This document shows positions 1 to 7,247 of a stretch of DNA of 20,306 bases, one piece after another (the first letter of the stretch is position 1; the number at the start of each line of letters is the position of its first letter). The stretch is from Alphaproteobacteria bacterium (GTDB lineage: Bacteria; Pseudomonadota; Alphaproteobacteria; Rhodobacterales; Rhodobacteraceae): contig JAUHZL010000011.1 in assembly GCA_030425945.1 (NCBI GenBank), forward strand, positions 1 to 20,306, read 5' to 3'. The notes beneath the pieces are model-generated. The model saw only the letters and a list, made by a program, of their open reading frames with translations. It did no database searches and had not been told where the DNA came from. The position numbers were made by a program, and so were the translations under genes.

Positions 1-60
1 CGGGAAGTAGGGCTCCAGACGCGCCATCTGCGCGTCCGTCAGCCAGAAGAGATTGCTCAT
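1..60 (-). CDS. IS5-family transposase, N-terminal fragment (runs off window)
   Basis: Reading the minus strand from the ATG at 60 gives MSNLFWLTDAQMARLEPYFP, the characteristic opening of IS5-family (IS427-like) transposases, in which a helical DNA-binding segment precedes the DDE catalytic domain. The rest of the gene, including all catalytic residues, lies left of position 1. A purine-rich stretch (rev-comp GGGAGCGG) precedes the start and could serve as ribosome binding site. Family-level identity is likely; whether the full copy is intact cannot be judged here. Confidence 0.75.
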   Translation of the reverse strand, partial: MSNLFWLTDAQMARLEPYFP

Positions 61-123
61 GCCACCGCTCCCTTTTCGAACAGTGAATCATGAGCTTACC
101 GCTCATTCAATGGGTCCTGACCC
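1..123 (-). mobile_element. IS5-family insertion sequence, 5' end only
   Basis: Only the transposase-proximal end of the element is in the window. It holds the first 20 codons of a transposase (minus strand, 1-60), a short leader, and an end that reads GGGTCAGGACCCATTG inward from about position 123. This end contains the small inverted repeat GGGTC/GACCC (112-123) and abuts CTAG (123-126). The element sits inside the HerA-like gene. The exact boundary and target duplication cannot be fixed because the other end lies outside the window. Assignment to the IS5 family (IS427-like group) rests on the transposase N-terminus. Confidence 0.75.
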
Positions 124-846
124 TAGAAAGTCGACCGGTGATATGTAAACTGGCACATTTGTACTACCGCCGCGTTCAGCCATATGTTGCGTGGACGTAT
201 AGCGAACAGTGCCAATCTGAAATGGAACTGGTACTCCTACGCCGGCCGCTCTGGCTTCATCTTCCGCGTTCTTCGCCCGATCCGGATCCACATAATTTAC
301 GATCGTCTCCAGCGCGGCGGGCGTGGGCTTGTAGACTCGCATCATTCGGGTGGCGAAGATGTCCTCGATATCGGTACCCATGCGCAGCTTGCTGTCCTGG
401 CCGACGAAGAATGTGCCGAGTATGTGGCCGCGCATCCCGGACCAACTCATCCGGTTGACTGTGATTGGTTCGAGCCCCTCTAGCCTACCCGTCCTTACGT
501 CAGGATTCTCCTGAAAGAACTGGGTGATCGCTCTGAGGTGCTCAGAGTCGGTCTCGATTGGCGCGCGGCCCGTGACGCGAAGCAAGATAACCCTGCGATC
601 GACTGGCGGTGTGGTCGCAAATGCGGAAGGATCGAAGGTCGCCGCAAGCAGATAGGAGTTGTGTGGTATCCCTTCCACGTCGTTGCGCCAACGGTCGTGC
701 ACCATCACAAGCGCTTCGTTGTAGTCCATCGAAAGAGTGAAGCCGACGCGTCGGCTGTCTTGGGCTTGCGGACTTGACGGATCGTCCACGACGAGGGCCA
801 CAAGTGGGGACGTTGCTGCCGTCGCGCGCTCGATAATATTATTCAT
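103..846 (-). CDS. HerA-like ATPase (HAS-barrel/DUF87 type), truncated by IS insertion before Walker A
   Basis: This 247-aa product resembles the N-terminal half of HerA/DUF87-type hexameric DNA-translocating ATPases. Near its C-terminus it has a VPVPFQIGTVRY segment (206-217) and then VPVYISPVDFLG (231-242), the stretch that in this family leads straight into the Walker A loop. The match stops there: the last six residues (GSGPIE) and the stop codon come from the terminal repeat of the IS. The ATPase domain is therefore missing and the product should be inactive. The ATG at 846 was chosen because GGAG lies 6 nt upstream; a GTG at 900 is a poorer alternative. It follows the methyltransferase gene on the same strand, with 62 bp between them, and base composition is lower in GC than the recombinase cassette. 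HerA proteins work with nucleases or effectors in several defence systems; a partner may lie beyond the IS. Confidence 0.72.
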   Translation of the reverse strand: MNNIIERATAATSPLVALVVDDPSSPQAQDSRRVGFTLSMDYNEALVMVHDRWRNDVEGIPHNSYLLAATFDPSAFATTPPVDRRVILLRVTGRAPIETDSEHLRAITQFFQENPDVRTGRLEGLEPITVNRMSWSGMRGHILGTFFVGQDSKLRMGTDIEDIFATRMMRVYKPTPAALETIVNYVDPDRAKNAEDEARAAGVGVPVPFQIGTVRYTSTQHMAERGGSTNVPVYISPVDFLGSGPIE

Positions 847-908
847 GCTTAGCTCCAGAGTCCGTGTATCGCATCCGCCCATAGCATGAATTCCGTGCAC
901 CTTTCATT

Positions 909-1952
909 TTACGGGCGAACAGTAGCGTCTAGCTTTGCGTTCGGCTCGACTGCGAGAAGGGCGGCTTCAACATCATGCACTTCAACTGTTCGAGCTCTGT
1001 CACCGAGAACGACCTCGTTCGCGACTCCAGCCCTTTGCGCGAAGTTATGAGCGGTGACCTCCTTTGAGGAGATGTCATCGATCATTGATTTCTTGTTGGC
1101 GGTGTAGCGCATATCGGCAAGCGCGTATCCTGGGAGTCGTCGAAGCGATGCTCGAGCTTCAGGGCAGTTGTCATATGACAGGAACCACCGGCCGGGGAGA
1201 GATGCTAACCGTTCCTTCAGTGCGCGGTGATCATCGTCGGCGAACCATAACCTATAGAGCCGGTCAGCCTTGTGAAAGAAAGGTGGGTCAAGATACCAGA
1301 AGTCGTTGGGTACTATACCCCGACGGGTTGCAGCTGCTCTGTATGATGCGATAAGTCGGCGAAAGTCCATATTCCTCACCGAGACGCGGCTCGACAGACG
1401 CGAAAGCTCCCAAATTCGTTCCGCCAAAGCATACCGATTGTAGCGACATCCAATCTTGTATTCCGAAGCTTGCGACATGCCGCCGATCGGACCGGCAGTT
1501 TCACTGAGAGCGCCCGAAAAAGATGTTCTATTTAGAAAAAGACACTTAAAAGCGCGCTCAATTGTATCTTGCGGGTCATCGGCCCGCAATCGCAGCCATT
1601 CATCTAGCGAAACCTCAGCATCTAGCACACGGTCAGCAAGTGCGTCGGCGCGAGACGAGAACACCGTCGCCCAAAAGTCCGCCACGAGTGGGTCTAGATC
1701 AGAAATTACCGCTCGGTCAGCTATCCCGGCCTCAAGAAAAGCTATAGTAACAGAAGCGCCACCCACGAAGGGCTCAATTATCCGTTCGAAGCCATCGACG
1801 CCGTGGCAGTCCATTTTAAAAGCAATCCGTGCGGCAAGTTTGCGCTTGCCACCGGGATACCTCAATGGACTTAGATAGTATTTTTTCAGTGCCTTCCGTA
1901 CTCGAGCTTCCGCGCTGCTCGACGCACTGGCCCTGCTAACTCTACTTGACAT
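909..1952 (-). CDS. D12-class (Dam-like) DNA N6-adenine methyltransferase
   Basis: This 347-aa protein carries the hallmarks of D12-class adenine methyltransferases: RYPGGK at 31-36 (N-terminal AdoMet-binding motif), EPFVGGAS at 60-67 (motif I, FxGxG type), CLFLNRTSFSG at 137-147, and DPPF at 222-225 (catalytic motif IV, inside WYLDPPFF). Enzymes of this class transfer a methyl group from AdoMet to N6 of adenine in a short duplex target. The first 25 residues are Ser/Arg/Ala-rich and may be an extension. The HerA-like gene follows on the same strand, so the two probably form an operon. GC content is visibly lower than in the neighbouring recombinase genes, suggesting separate acquisition. It could be the modification arm of a defence system or an orphan methylase; the target sequence cannot be predicted. 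Confidence 0.9.
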   Translation of the reverse strand: MSSRVSRASASSSAEARVRKALKKYYLSPLRYPGGKRKLAARIAFKMDCHGVDGFERIIEPFVGGASVTIAFLEAGIADRAVISDLDPLVADFWATVFSSRADALADRVLDAEVSLDEWLRLRADDPQDTIERAFKCLFLNRTSFSGALSETAGPIGGMSQASEYKIGCRYNRYALAERIWELSRLSSRVSVRNMDFRRLIASYRAAATRRGIVPNDFWYLDPPFFHKADRLYRLWFADDDHRALKERLASLPGRWFLSYDNCPEARASLRRLPGYALADMRYTANKKSMIDDISSKEVTAHNFAQRAGVANEVVLGDRARTVEVHDVEAALLAVEPNAKLDATVRP

Positions 1953-1979
1953 CGCCTGACGTTACCTCTGTTGCATGCG

Positions 1980-2008
1980 ATCATCGCGTGGTAACTTGTC
2001 CAGATCAA
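1980..2008 (-). promoter_or_regulatory. Candidate sigma-70-type promoter of the methyltransferase gene
   Basis: On the minus strand TTGATC (2003-2008) and GATGAT (1980-1985) are separated by 17 bp. A start near 1972 would give a leader of about 20 nt before the ATG at 1952. The -35 match is fair and the -10 match weak, so this is only a candidate. Confidence 0.3.
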
Positions 2009-2021
2009 GGGTTTGGAGCGA

Positions 2022-2465
2022 TCATAGGCACAAATTCCGGGGCTGTGCAGAGGTGGCATTGCAACAAGTACAGAGGCGTTGGCCCGAGAACTCGTCCACC
2101 TGTACCGTCCAGATGAGCGAGGACGTTTCCAGCACTCGCGCCAATGTCACCTCCGCCCCCTGCTTCCCGTCCAGAATCGCTTGGACGATATCGGGCGCGA
2201 GCAGCGTTAGCCGCAGCATGCGGGTCATGTAGGAGGGCGCGATTCTCTCGCGCTCGGCCAGTTCGGCGATGGTGGTGAACTCGCCCGACTCGAGCATCCG
2301 TTTCCATCGGAACGCGCGGGCCAGCGCCTTCACCAGCGTGTTGTCCGTCCGCCGCGGTTGCGCGGCGCCCTCCGGCAGCTGCATCTCCTTCCGCCCGCCG
2401 CGCTTCACGACCCGGAACGGCACGTGGAGAGTCACGGTCTCCGGGAATGGAGCCCCGCGGGTCAT
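2022..2465 (-). CDS. Small HTH-like protein downstream of the recombinase (147 aa)
   Basis: The start ATG (2463-2465) overlaps the TGA of the recombinase gene in an ATGA junction, so translation is probably coupled. The first ~110 residues (MTRGAPFPETVTLHVPFRV onward) look like a conserved small protein that accompanies large serine recombinases in alphaproteobacterial elements. A central segment, IAELAERERIAPSYMTRMLR, reads like the helix-turn-helix region of ParB/KorB-type proteins, so DNA binding and a role as recombination accessory factor are plausible but unproven. The last ~30 residues, including a CTCC motif, look less like the rest of the protein and may reflect divergence or a fused end near the cassette border. 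No experimental function is known to me. Confidence 0.75.
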   Translation of the reverse strand: MTRGAPFPETVTLHVPFRVVKRGGRKEMQLPEGAAQPRRTDNTLVKALARAFRWKRMLESGEFTTIAELAERERIAPSYMTRMLRLTLLAPDIVQAILDGKQGAEVTLARVLETSSLIWTVQVDEFSGQRLCTCCNATSAQPRNLCL

Positions 2466-3772
2466 GCGGCTTCTCCGATCCTGCCGGCCAGCATCTCGCG
2501 CGCAAGGTCGTTCAGGCCGTCCACCCGGAGCCGGACGTTGAGCCCGTCCGTGTCGATCTCCACGCGCTCCACCAGCAGCGCCACGATGCGCGCCTGCTCG
2601 GCGGGGAAGAGTTCGTCCCACAGCGGATCGATCTGCTGAAGCGCCGCGAGGGCGTCAGCCTCGGTGATGTCGCCGTCGTGGGCGCGCGCCGCTTTCCACG
2701 TGCCCGCCACGATCTCGGGCTGGCGGAACACGATGCGCAGCTGGTCGATGACGGCGGCCTCGAGCTCGCCCGCGGGCACGCGGCCGACTGGGCAGGATCC
2801 GGCGCCGTGCTTCAGCACATTCTGGCTGACATAGTAGCGGTAGAGCTTGTCGCCCTTGCGGGTGTGCGTCGGCGAGAAGGCCGCGCCGTCCGGGCCGAAC
2901 AGCAGCCCCTTCAGCAGCGCGGGCGTGTCGGCGCGGGTGCGGGCAGCGCGCTTGCGGGGGCTTTCCTGCAGGATGGCGTGAACCCGGTCCCACGTCTCGC
3001 GGTCGATGATGGCGTCATGCTCGCCGGGGTAGCTCTCGCCCTTGTGGACCGCCTCCCCGATATAGGCGCGGTTGTTGAGCATCCGGTAGAGGTACTTCTT
3101 GTCGATCCGGTTGCCGCGTGGCGTGCGTATGCCACGCTTTGCCACCTCGCGCGCCAGTTCCGTCCCCGAGCCGATTTCGATGAACCTGGCGAAGATCCAG
3201 CGGACATGCTCCGCGGCGTCCTCGTCGACGACCAACTTCCGGTTTTCCACGCGGTAGCCGTAGGGCGGCACCCCGCCCATCCACATGCCCTTCCTGCGGC
3301 TGGCGGCGACCTTGTCGCGGATGCGCTCGGCGGTGACCTCCCTCTCGAACTGGGCGAAGGAGAGCAGGATGTTGAGCGTCAGCCGGCCCATGGACGTGGT
3401 CGTGTTGAAAGACTGCGTGACCGAGACGAACGTCACGCCGTTGCGGTCGAATACCTCGACCAGCTTGGCGAAGTCGGCCAGCGAGCGGCTGAGACGGTCG
3501 ATCTTGTAAACCACGACCACGTCGACCAGCCCGTCCTCGATGTCCTCCAGCAGCCGCTGCAGGCCGGGGCGCTCCAGCGTGCCGCCCGAGATGCCACCGT
3601 CGTCATACTGATCGCGGACCAGCACCCAGCCCTCGGAGCGCTGGCTGGCGATGAAAGCCTCGCAGGCCTCCCGCTGGGCGTGGAGGCTGTTGAACTCCTG
3701 CTCCAGCCCTTCCTCGGAAGACTTGCGCGTGTAGATCGCGCAGCGCTGCTTGCGTACGATGGGCTTGATCAT
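2462..3772 (-). CDS. Large serine recombinase (resolvase/invertase N-terminal domain)
   Basis: This 436-aa protein has a serine-recombinase catalytic domain: YTRKSS at 14-19 with the likely nucleophile Ser18, and DRLSR at 92-96 followed by the long catalytic-domain helix (LLSFAQFEREVTAERIRDK, 136-154). A recombinase domain spans about 165-270 (PPYGYRV, then TPRG..., YLYRMLNNRAYIGE) and a zinc-ribbon-like segment about 288-330. Most ribbon cysteines are missing (only Cys327 is visible), so the ribbon is degenerate. Such enzymes join attP and attB in integration, or the reverse with a directionality factor. The ATG at 3772 overlaps the stop of the DUF2924 gene (ATGA); a longer upstream reading frame only overlaps that gene. 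It is the likely integrase of the element. No att core was found. Confidence 0.93.
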   Translation of the reverse strand: MIKPIVRKQRCAIYTRKSSEEGLEQEFNSLHAQREACEAFIASQRSEGWVLVRDQYDDGGISGGTLERPGLQRLLEDIEDGLVDVVVVYKIDRLSRSLADFAKLVEVFDRNGVTFVSVTQSFNTTTSMGRLTLNILLSFAQFEREVTAERIRDKVAASRRKGMWMGGVPPYGYRVENRKLVVDEDAAEHVRWIFARFIEIGSGTELAREVAKRGIRTPRGNRIDKKYLYRMLNNRAYIGEAVHKGESYPGEHDAIIDRETWDRVHAILQESPRKRAARTRADTPALLKGLLFGPDGAAFSPTHTRKGDKLYRYYVSQNVLKHGAGSCPVGRVPAGELEAAVIDQLRIVFRQPEIVAGTWKAARAHDGDITEADALAALQQIDPLWDELFPAEQARIVALLVERVEIDTDGLNVRLRVDGLNDLAREMLAGRIGEAA

Positions 3773-4221
3773 GTCCGCGCCCTCCGGTTCTTCAGCCCGA
3801 AGAACACCCAACCATTCCAGCGTGTGCCGGTGATGGCGCGGGCGATGGCCGAGAGCGACTTGTAAGGCCGCCCCTGCCACTCGAAGCCGTCCGCGGTGAC
3901 GGTGACGACGTGCTCGACGCCCTGCCACTCGCGGATCAGCCGGGTGCCGGCGATGGGCATGGTGTCGGCGCGGACGCGGCTCTTCTTCCTGTCGCCGCCA
4001 TCGAGTTCCTCGCCCAGCCGTTCAAGCCGCCGGATCGTCTCGGGCTTCAGGCCACCATAGGCCAGCTCCTGGATGCGGTAGGCCAGCCTGCTCTCCAGGT
4101 AGCGGCGGTTGAAGGGCGGCGGCTCCGTGTCGAACAGGTCGCGCCACTGCGCCTTCAGCTCCGGCGTCGTCGCCGCCTTCAGCGCGGCGAGGCGCGCGGG
4201 GATGGGATCGTGGGTCGTCAT
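3769..4221 (-). CDS. DUF2924 domain-containing protein
   Basis: This 150-aa protein matches the DUF2924 family as I know it: a central YRIQELAYGGL segment (about 48-58), then GTRLIREWQG and a C-terminal block ending RPYKSLSAIARAITGTRWNG followed by WVFFGL. The family is regularly found directly upstream of large serine recombinases in alphaproteobacterial prophages, as here. Its function is not established; a small basic protein coupled to a recombinase could be an accessory or directionality factor, but that is inference. Start ATG 4221 overlaps the TGA of the preceding 67-aa gene, and its own TGA overlaps the recombinase start. All four genes of the cassette are therefore linked by 4-bp overlaps. 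Confidence 0.9.
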   Translation of the reverse strand: MTTHDPIPARLAALKAATTPELKAQWRDLFDTEPPPFNRRYLESRLAYRIQELAYGGLKPETIRRLERLGEELDGGDRKKSRVRADTMPIAGTRLIREWQGVEHVVTVTADGFEWQGRPYKSLSAIARAITGTRWNGWVFFGLKNRRART

Positions 4222-4421
4222 GCGGGTCTCCGGTGAGTTGGAGTTGCATGACGGCATTGGTCGACCGGAGAGTGTAGGCGAATTTCTCCAGTACCGTCAG
4301 AAGGTTCACCCCGTTCCCGCAGCCGTAACCGGACCAGCCCGAGCGCCAGCAGGCCGCACAGCTCGGCGCGACGTTCAGCGGGGGTCATCTGGTCGGGCGG
4401 CAGGGGATTGGGGCGCTTCAT
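4218..4421 (-). CDS. Small conserved protein, first gene of the recombinase cassette (67 aa)
   Basis: The product begins MKRPNPLPPDQMTPAERRAE and continues through a short Leu/Arg-rich helix (CGLLALGLVRLRLRERG) to a basic tail with HATPTHRRPA. The PxxxMTPAERRAELC...LALGLVRLR pattern is one I associate with small uncharacterised proteins preceding DUF2924 genes in related elements. No membrane segment or enzymatic motif is visible. Start ATG 4421 was preferred over an upstream GTG because the conserved part begins there. The LexA-type box lies about 85-100 bp upstream, so this gene is probably the first of an SOS-responsive transcript. Confidence 0.7.
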   Translation of the reverse strand: MKRPNPLPPDQMTPAERRAELCGLLALGLVRLRLRERGEPSDGTGEIRLHSPVDQCRHATPTHRRPA

Positions 4422-4504
4422 GTCGAGGTGACCGGAGTCTGTGGTGTCGTCACAGAGGAAAAGCCACCTCCGGCGCCGTGATGGGACATCCACGCTGATC
4501 GTAG

Positions 4505-4519
4505 GAACAGAAAAGGAAC
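4505..4519. promoter_or_regulatory. LexA-type SOS box (GAAC-N7-GAAC)
   Basis: The sequence GAACAGAAAAGGAAC is a direct repeat GAAC-N7-GAAC, which is GTTC-N7-GTTC on the other strand. The GTTCN7GTTC direct repeat is the established LexA-binding form in alphaproteobacteria such as Rhodobacter. It lies in the only substantial divergent intergenic space of this half of the window: 83 bp upstream of the recombinase-cassette start (4421, minus) and 82 bp upstream of the 742-aa gene start (4602, plus). It could repress either or both. The exact -35/-10 elements are not clear. Confidence 0.6.
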
Positions 4520-4601
4520 AAAAACGCTTGCTCGCGGCCTGCGACTCCGCGATCCTCTCCGGTTGAATCCCTACCGAGCAGCAGTTGATTGAGGTGTGTT
4601 C

Positions 4602-6830
4602 ATGCCGCGCAAGTCTCTTCCTTTGGGCCCCGAATCCCTTGGTCTGATCGAAGATGCGCGGATCGATCTACTGCGTGCAGCGCTCGCCGTTCGGGACGAT
4701 GACAGCGAGCCTGAATTCGAGCTGCCCGAGGATATGCCCGATCTCGAGGACGAGGACGCCACCCATGCGTTTCGGGAGCGCCTCATCGAGATCCTCTCCG
4801 AATTCGACCCGGATGAACTTCGCCCAACCGAAACCCGGTCACGCCGCATTCGCGCGCTCGCCAGCGGGAAAGGCGTGACGTCGCTGGAAACCATCGTGGC
4901 CCAGAAGCTGGATCATGAACGGGCGGCGGAATTTGACGATCAGCACGACCCGCTCTGCAGGAGCATCTGGGCGTTTCTCAATGCCCGCGAGACCTTCGAG
5001 AACGCGGAGAGCTTCCACTTCGCCCGACAGTTTCGCGATCACCGCAAGCTCTATGACGCCTTCGAGGTGGATCTGGAAACCGCGACGCCGCTCGATGCGG
5101 CGTCCGTCGACGAGCGGGCGCTCGAAAACAGGATCAAGGAGGTCCTCGAGCTCAGGCCCGCGATCTCCTGCACGGTCCGGGCGCTCGACCTGCCGAAGAC
5201 CGACGCCCACCCCGCGTCGATCATGCTGATCGTGCGCCATGGCGGGCCGCTCTCCAGCGTCTACAACCACCGAGACGACGGCCGGCGCGCGACGATCTAC
5301 TATCGACCGCCGAACGAAGTGACCCTGATCTACACGCCGTCGCTGCGCCAGATCGAGGTCTGCGCGGACAGCCCGCTGGTTCGCCAACAGGTCAGCGACA
5401 CCTTCGCCGAGGTCGCGCTCAACCACGACATCTCCCAGAAGCCGCTCACCTGGAAGCGCTACAACCTCACGCGTTTCCGGTCCTCGCTGGCGCTCGAACG
5501 CCCCGCCATCGAGGGCTACGACATCAGCGACGCCCGCGTCCTGGAGGCGGAGGTTCGCCTCGGCCACTGGCGGCGCAAGCTGCTGCTGAAGGTCACCATC
5601 GACGACGACATCGAAGAGGTCGCCGACCAGTACCTCGGCGCGCGCAACGTGTTCCGGCGCGCCGAGCGTTTCAGCCGGGTCGGCATCGCCGTGGTCTACA
5701 GTCGGGCCGGGGATGCGACCGAGCGGACGCTCAACATCACGATCTCGGGCACGAAGAGCTGCAATCTCCAGAGCCACAAGGATCCGGAAGAACGCAGCCT
5801 CGGATTCATGCTGCTCCAGGAGTGGGGCATCCTCAGCGCCTTCCGGCAGATCGACCCTTCGGACCTTCGGGCGATGTTCGCCGAGTTGATCAAGCTGCAC
5901 GACCGCGTCGAGGACGAGGTCACGGGCCAGTACCTGCGTGAGCTCGGTCTCGACGCTCAACGGCTGATCCAAGGCGGGCTGCTCGAGCGGCGTGACCGCC
6001 AGGACGTCGTGCTGATCGAGGATGGCGACATCGATGGCGAAGGAGCCGTGAAACCGTCCACGAAGCCAGGGATGGTCCGCACCCTAGGGCCTTTCGGCGA
6101 GGAAGCCGGTGACGTGCCCGCGGGCGATCTCGACAAGTATTCGCTCAACGCCGACTGGCTCCACGAGACGATCCTGCGGCTGCTGAAGCCACTGCTGACG
6201 CGGCGCGGGTCGCAACAGATCCTCGACCCGGAATTGACCCTGCTCGGCGCGATGGAGATCGGCGGCGCGGAGGTGCCGCTGTATTTCGCGCGGCGGCTGA
6301 ACGACCTGAAGACCGTCGAACGGCTGGACCTGGCGATGCGCGCGCGCAACCAGGCAGGCGTCGGCATCGTGCTCTCGGGCAGCGAGGACATGCCCTCCCA
6401 TCTCGGGCCGAACGTCGTGGTGGCGTTGCTGTCGAACATTGCGCCGGCCGAGGAGGAATTCGCGGTCGCGCGCGACGGGCTCGAACTGGCGTTCCGCAGC
6501 AACTTCGCGCTGGCACGCGGCGGCGCGACACCGCAAGTGCTCCGCTCCGGCAAGCAGTCGGGGATGCTGCATGTGCCGGGGAAGGATCCGCTGCCTCTTA
6601 CCGGCCCAGACCAGATCAAGATCTTCGAGCGTCTCGTGGCAGCCTCTAAGACGGGCAGCCCGGATGTGCAGGTGAAGGCTCTGATGGACGGGCTCGGTTC
6701 GCGCAGTCCCCAGCAGGCATTCCGGCCGAAGACCTGGGAGAGCATCCTGAACGTCTACATCGCCAAGGGCGAGAAGCGCGGCTACTGGCGGCTGGTGATC
6801 GACGGGGCGTCGCCCGAGCCGGCCGTCTAA
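4602..6830 (+). CDS. Unrecognised 742-aa protein, divergent from the recombinase cassette
   Basis: I do not recognise a family. The protein is long, soluble-looking and acidic near the N-terminus (several Asp/Glu-rich stretches, residues ~35-75). No signal peptide, membrane span, Walker motif or cysteine cluster is visible. It has several alternating hydrophobic/charged beta-like stretches in the middle (around YNHRDDGRRATIYYRPP and VTLIYTPSLRQIEVCADSP) and a C-terminal part ending in ILNVYIAKGEKRGYWRLVID. ATG 4602 was chosen because GAGG (4591-4594) lies 7 nt upstream; a GTG at 4596 in the same frame is too close to it. The LexA-type box lies 82 bp upstream, so damage-inducible expression is possible. 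A phased repeat cluster starts in its last codons. Role unknown; a prophage regulator or accessory protein is a guess. Confidence 0.8.
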   Translation: MPRKSLPLGPESLGLIEDARIDLLRAALAVRDDDSEPEFELPEDMPDLEDEDATHAFRERLIEILSEFDPDELRPTETRSRRIRALASGKGVTSLETIVAQKLDHERAAEFDDQHDPLCRSIWAFLNARETFENAESFHFARQFRDHRKLYDAFEVDLETATPLDAASVDERALENRIKEVLELRPAISCTVRALDLPKTDAHPASIMLIVRHGGPLSSVYNHRDDGRRATIYYRPPNEVTLIYTPSLRQIEVCADSPLVRQQVSDTFAEVALNHDISQKPLTWKRYNLTRFRSSLALERPAIEGYDISDARVLEAEVRLGHWRRKLLLKVTIDDDIEEVADQYLGARNVFRRAERFSRVGIAVVYSRAGDATERTLNITISGTKSCNLQSHKDPEERSLGFMLLQEWGILSAFRQIDPSDLRAMFAELIKLHDRVEDEVTGQYLRELGLDAQRLIQGGLLERRDRQDVVLIEDGDIDGEGAVKPSTKPGMVRTLGPFGEEAGDVPAGDLDKYSLNADWLHETILRLLKPLLTRRGSQQILDPELTLLGAMEIGGAEVPLYFARRLNDLKTVERLDLAMRARNQAGVGIVLSGSEDMPSHLGPNVVVALLSNIAPAEEEFAVARDGLELAFRSNFALARGGATPQVLRSGKQSGMLHVPGKDPLPLTGPDQIKIFERLVAASKTGSPDVQVKALMDGLGSRSPQQAFRPKTWESILNVYIAKGEKRGYWRLVIDGASPEPAV

Positions 6831-6865
6831 CAACGGTCTAACATGCCGTGCGGGACGGTCTAACA
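6825..6865. repeat. Three GTCTAACA direct repeats on helical phase
   Basis: GTCTAACA occurs at 6825-6832, 6836-6843 and 6858-6865. Start-to-start distances are 11 and 22 bp, close to one and two turns of DNA, so a protein could bind all three on one face. The second and third copies share the longer ACGGTCTAACA. The first overlaps the stop codon of the 742-aa gene, and the cluster ends 44 bp before the Com-like gene, a natural operator position. Confidence 0.5.
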
Positions 6866-6909
6866 AGCGGCTGATTACTGGAAGGGCTCCACTTCAGAGG
6901 AGCACTTCC

Positions 6910-7149
6910 ATGCCGACTCCCTTCCCATCGCGCCAGGCGGCCCCGACGAGGCGATCCGGCGCTGCGAACGCCAACCCCACCACCGCGTACTGGCGCTGCA
7001 CGCGCTGCGACAAGCTGCTCGGCGTCTGCCGGGACGGTCGCATGCACCTGCGGTTCGCGCGGGGCCACGAGTATCTCGTGGGCTTCCCGGTTCAGGCCAC
7101 CTGCCGCGGCTGCGGCACGCTGAACCACGCCACCGCACCCGCGCGCTGA
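6910..7149 (+). CDS. Com-like zinc-ribbon protein (Mu Com family resemblance)
   Basis: The 79-aa product has a disordered, basic first quarter and then a four-cysteine zinc ribbon: Cys30-x2-Cys33 in WRCTRCDKLLG and Cys65-x2-Cys68 in ATCRGCGTLNH. The pattern CxxCxKLL ... CxxCGTLN is that of the Com family, whose phage Mu member is a zinc-binding RNA-binding protein. Mu Com activates translation of mom by opening an inhibitory mRNA structure at its ribosome binding site. Here the inter-cysteine segment is longer than in Mu Com (GHEYLVGF included), so binding specificity may differ. AGAGGAG (6896-6902) lies 7 nt before the ATG. The next gene starts directly behind a strong hairpin, which makes it a candidate target. 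It could also bind DNA. Confidence 0.75.
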   Translation: MPTPFPSRQAAPTRRSGAANANPTTAYWRCTRCDKLLGVCRDGRMHLRFARGHEYLVGFPVQATCRGCGTLNHATAPAR

Positions 7150-7218
7150 CGCGCGCCCCCACCCAACCCCTGAAACCGCAGAGACGCGCGACGTCCTGAC
7201 CTGGCCACCCCAAGGCGC

Positions 7219-7247
7219 CGGACGCCTGGCCGGAAGGCAGGCGTCCG
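7219..7247 (+). promoter_or_regulatory. Hairpin abutting the start codon of the sigma-like gene
   Basis: The arms CGGACGCCTG (7219-7228) and CAGGCGTCCG (7238-7247) are perfect 10-bp inverted repeats around a 9-nt loop containing GGAAGG, the only good Shine-Dalgarno-like sequence. The right arm ends on the base before the ATG at 7248. In mRNA this would place the ribosome binding site in the loop and pair the spacer, so translation of the downstream gene is likely controlled by opening of this structure. Confidence 0.55.

Noticed and set aside
2447..3865. Long plus-strand open frame opposite the recombinase
   Set aside because: The minus-strand frame has the serine-recombinase catalytic motifs and a coupled operon layout; the plus frame shows no motif.
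4839..6866. Several minus-strand open frames opposite the 742-aa gene
   Set aside because: They overlap completely with a single long plus-strand frame that has a good start and ribosome binding site; compositions are typical of shadows.
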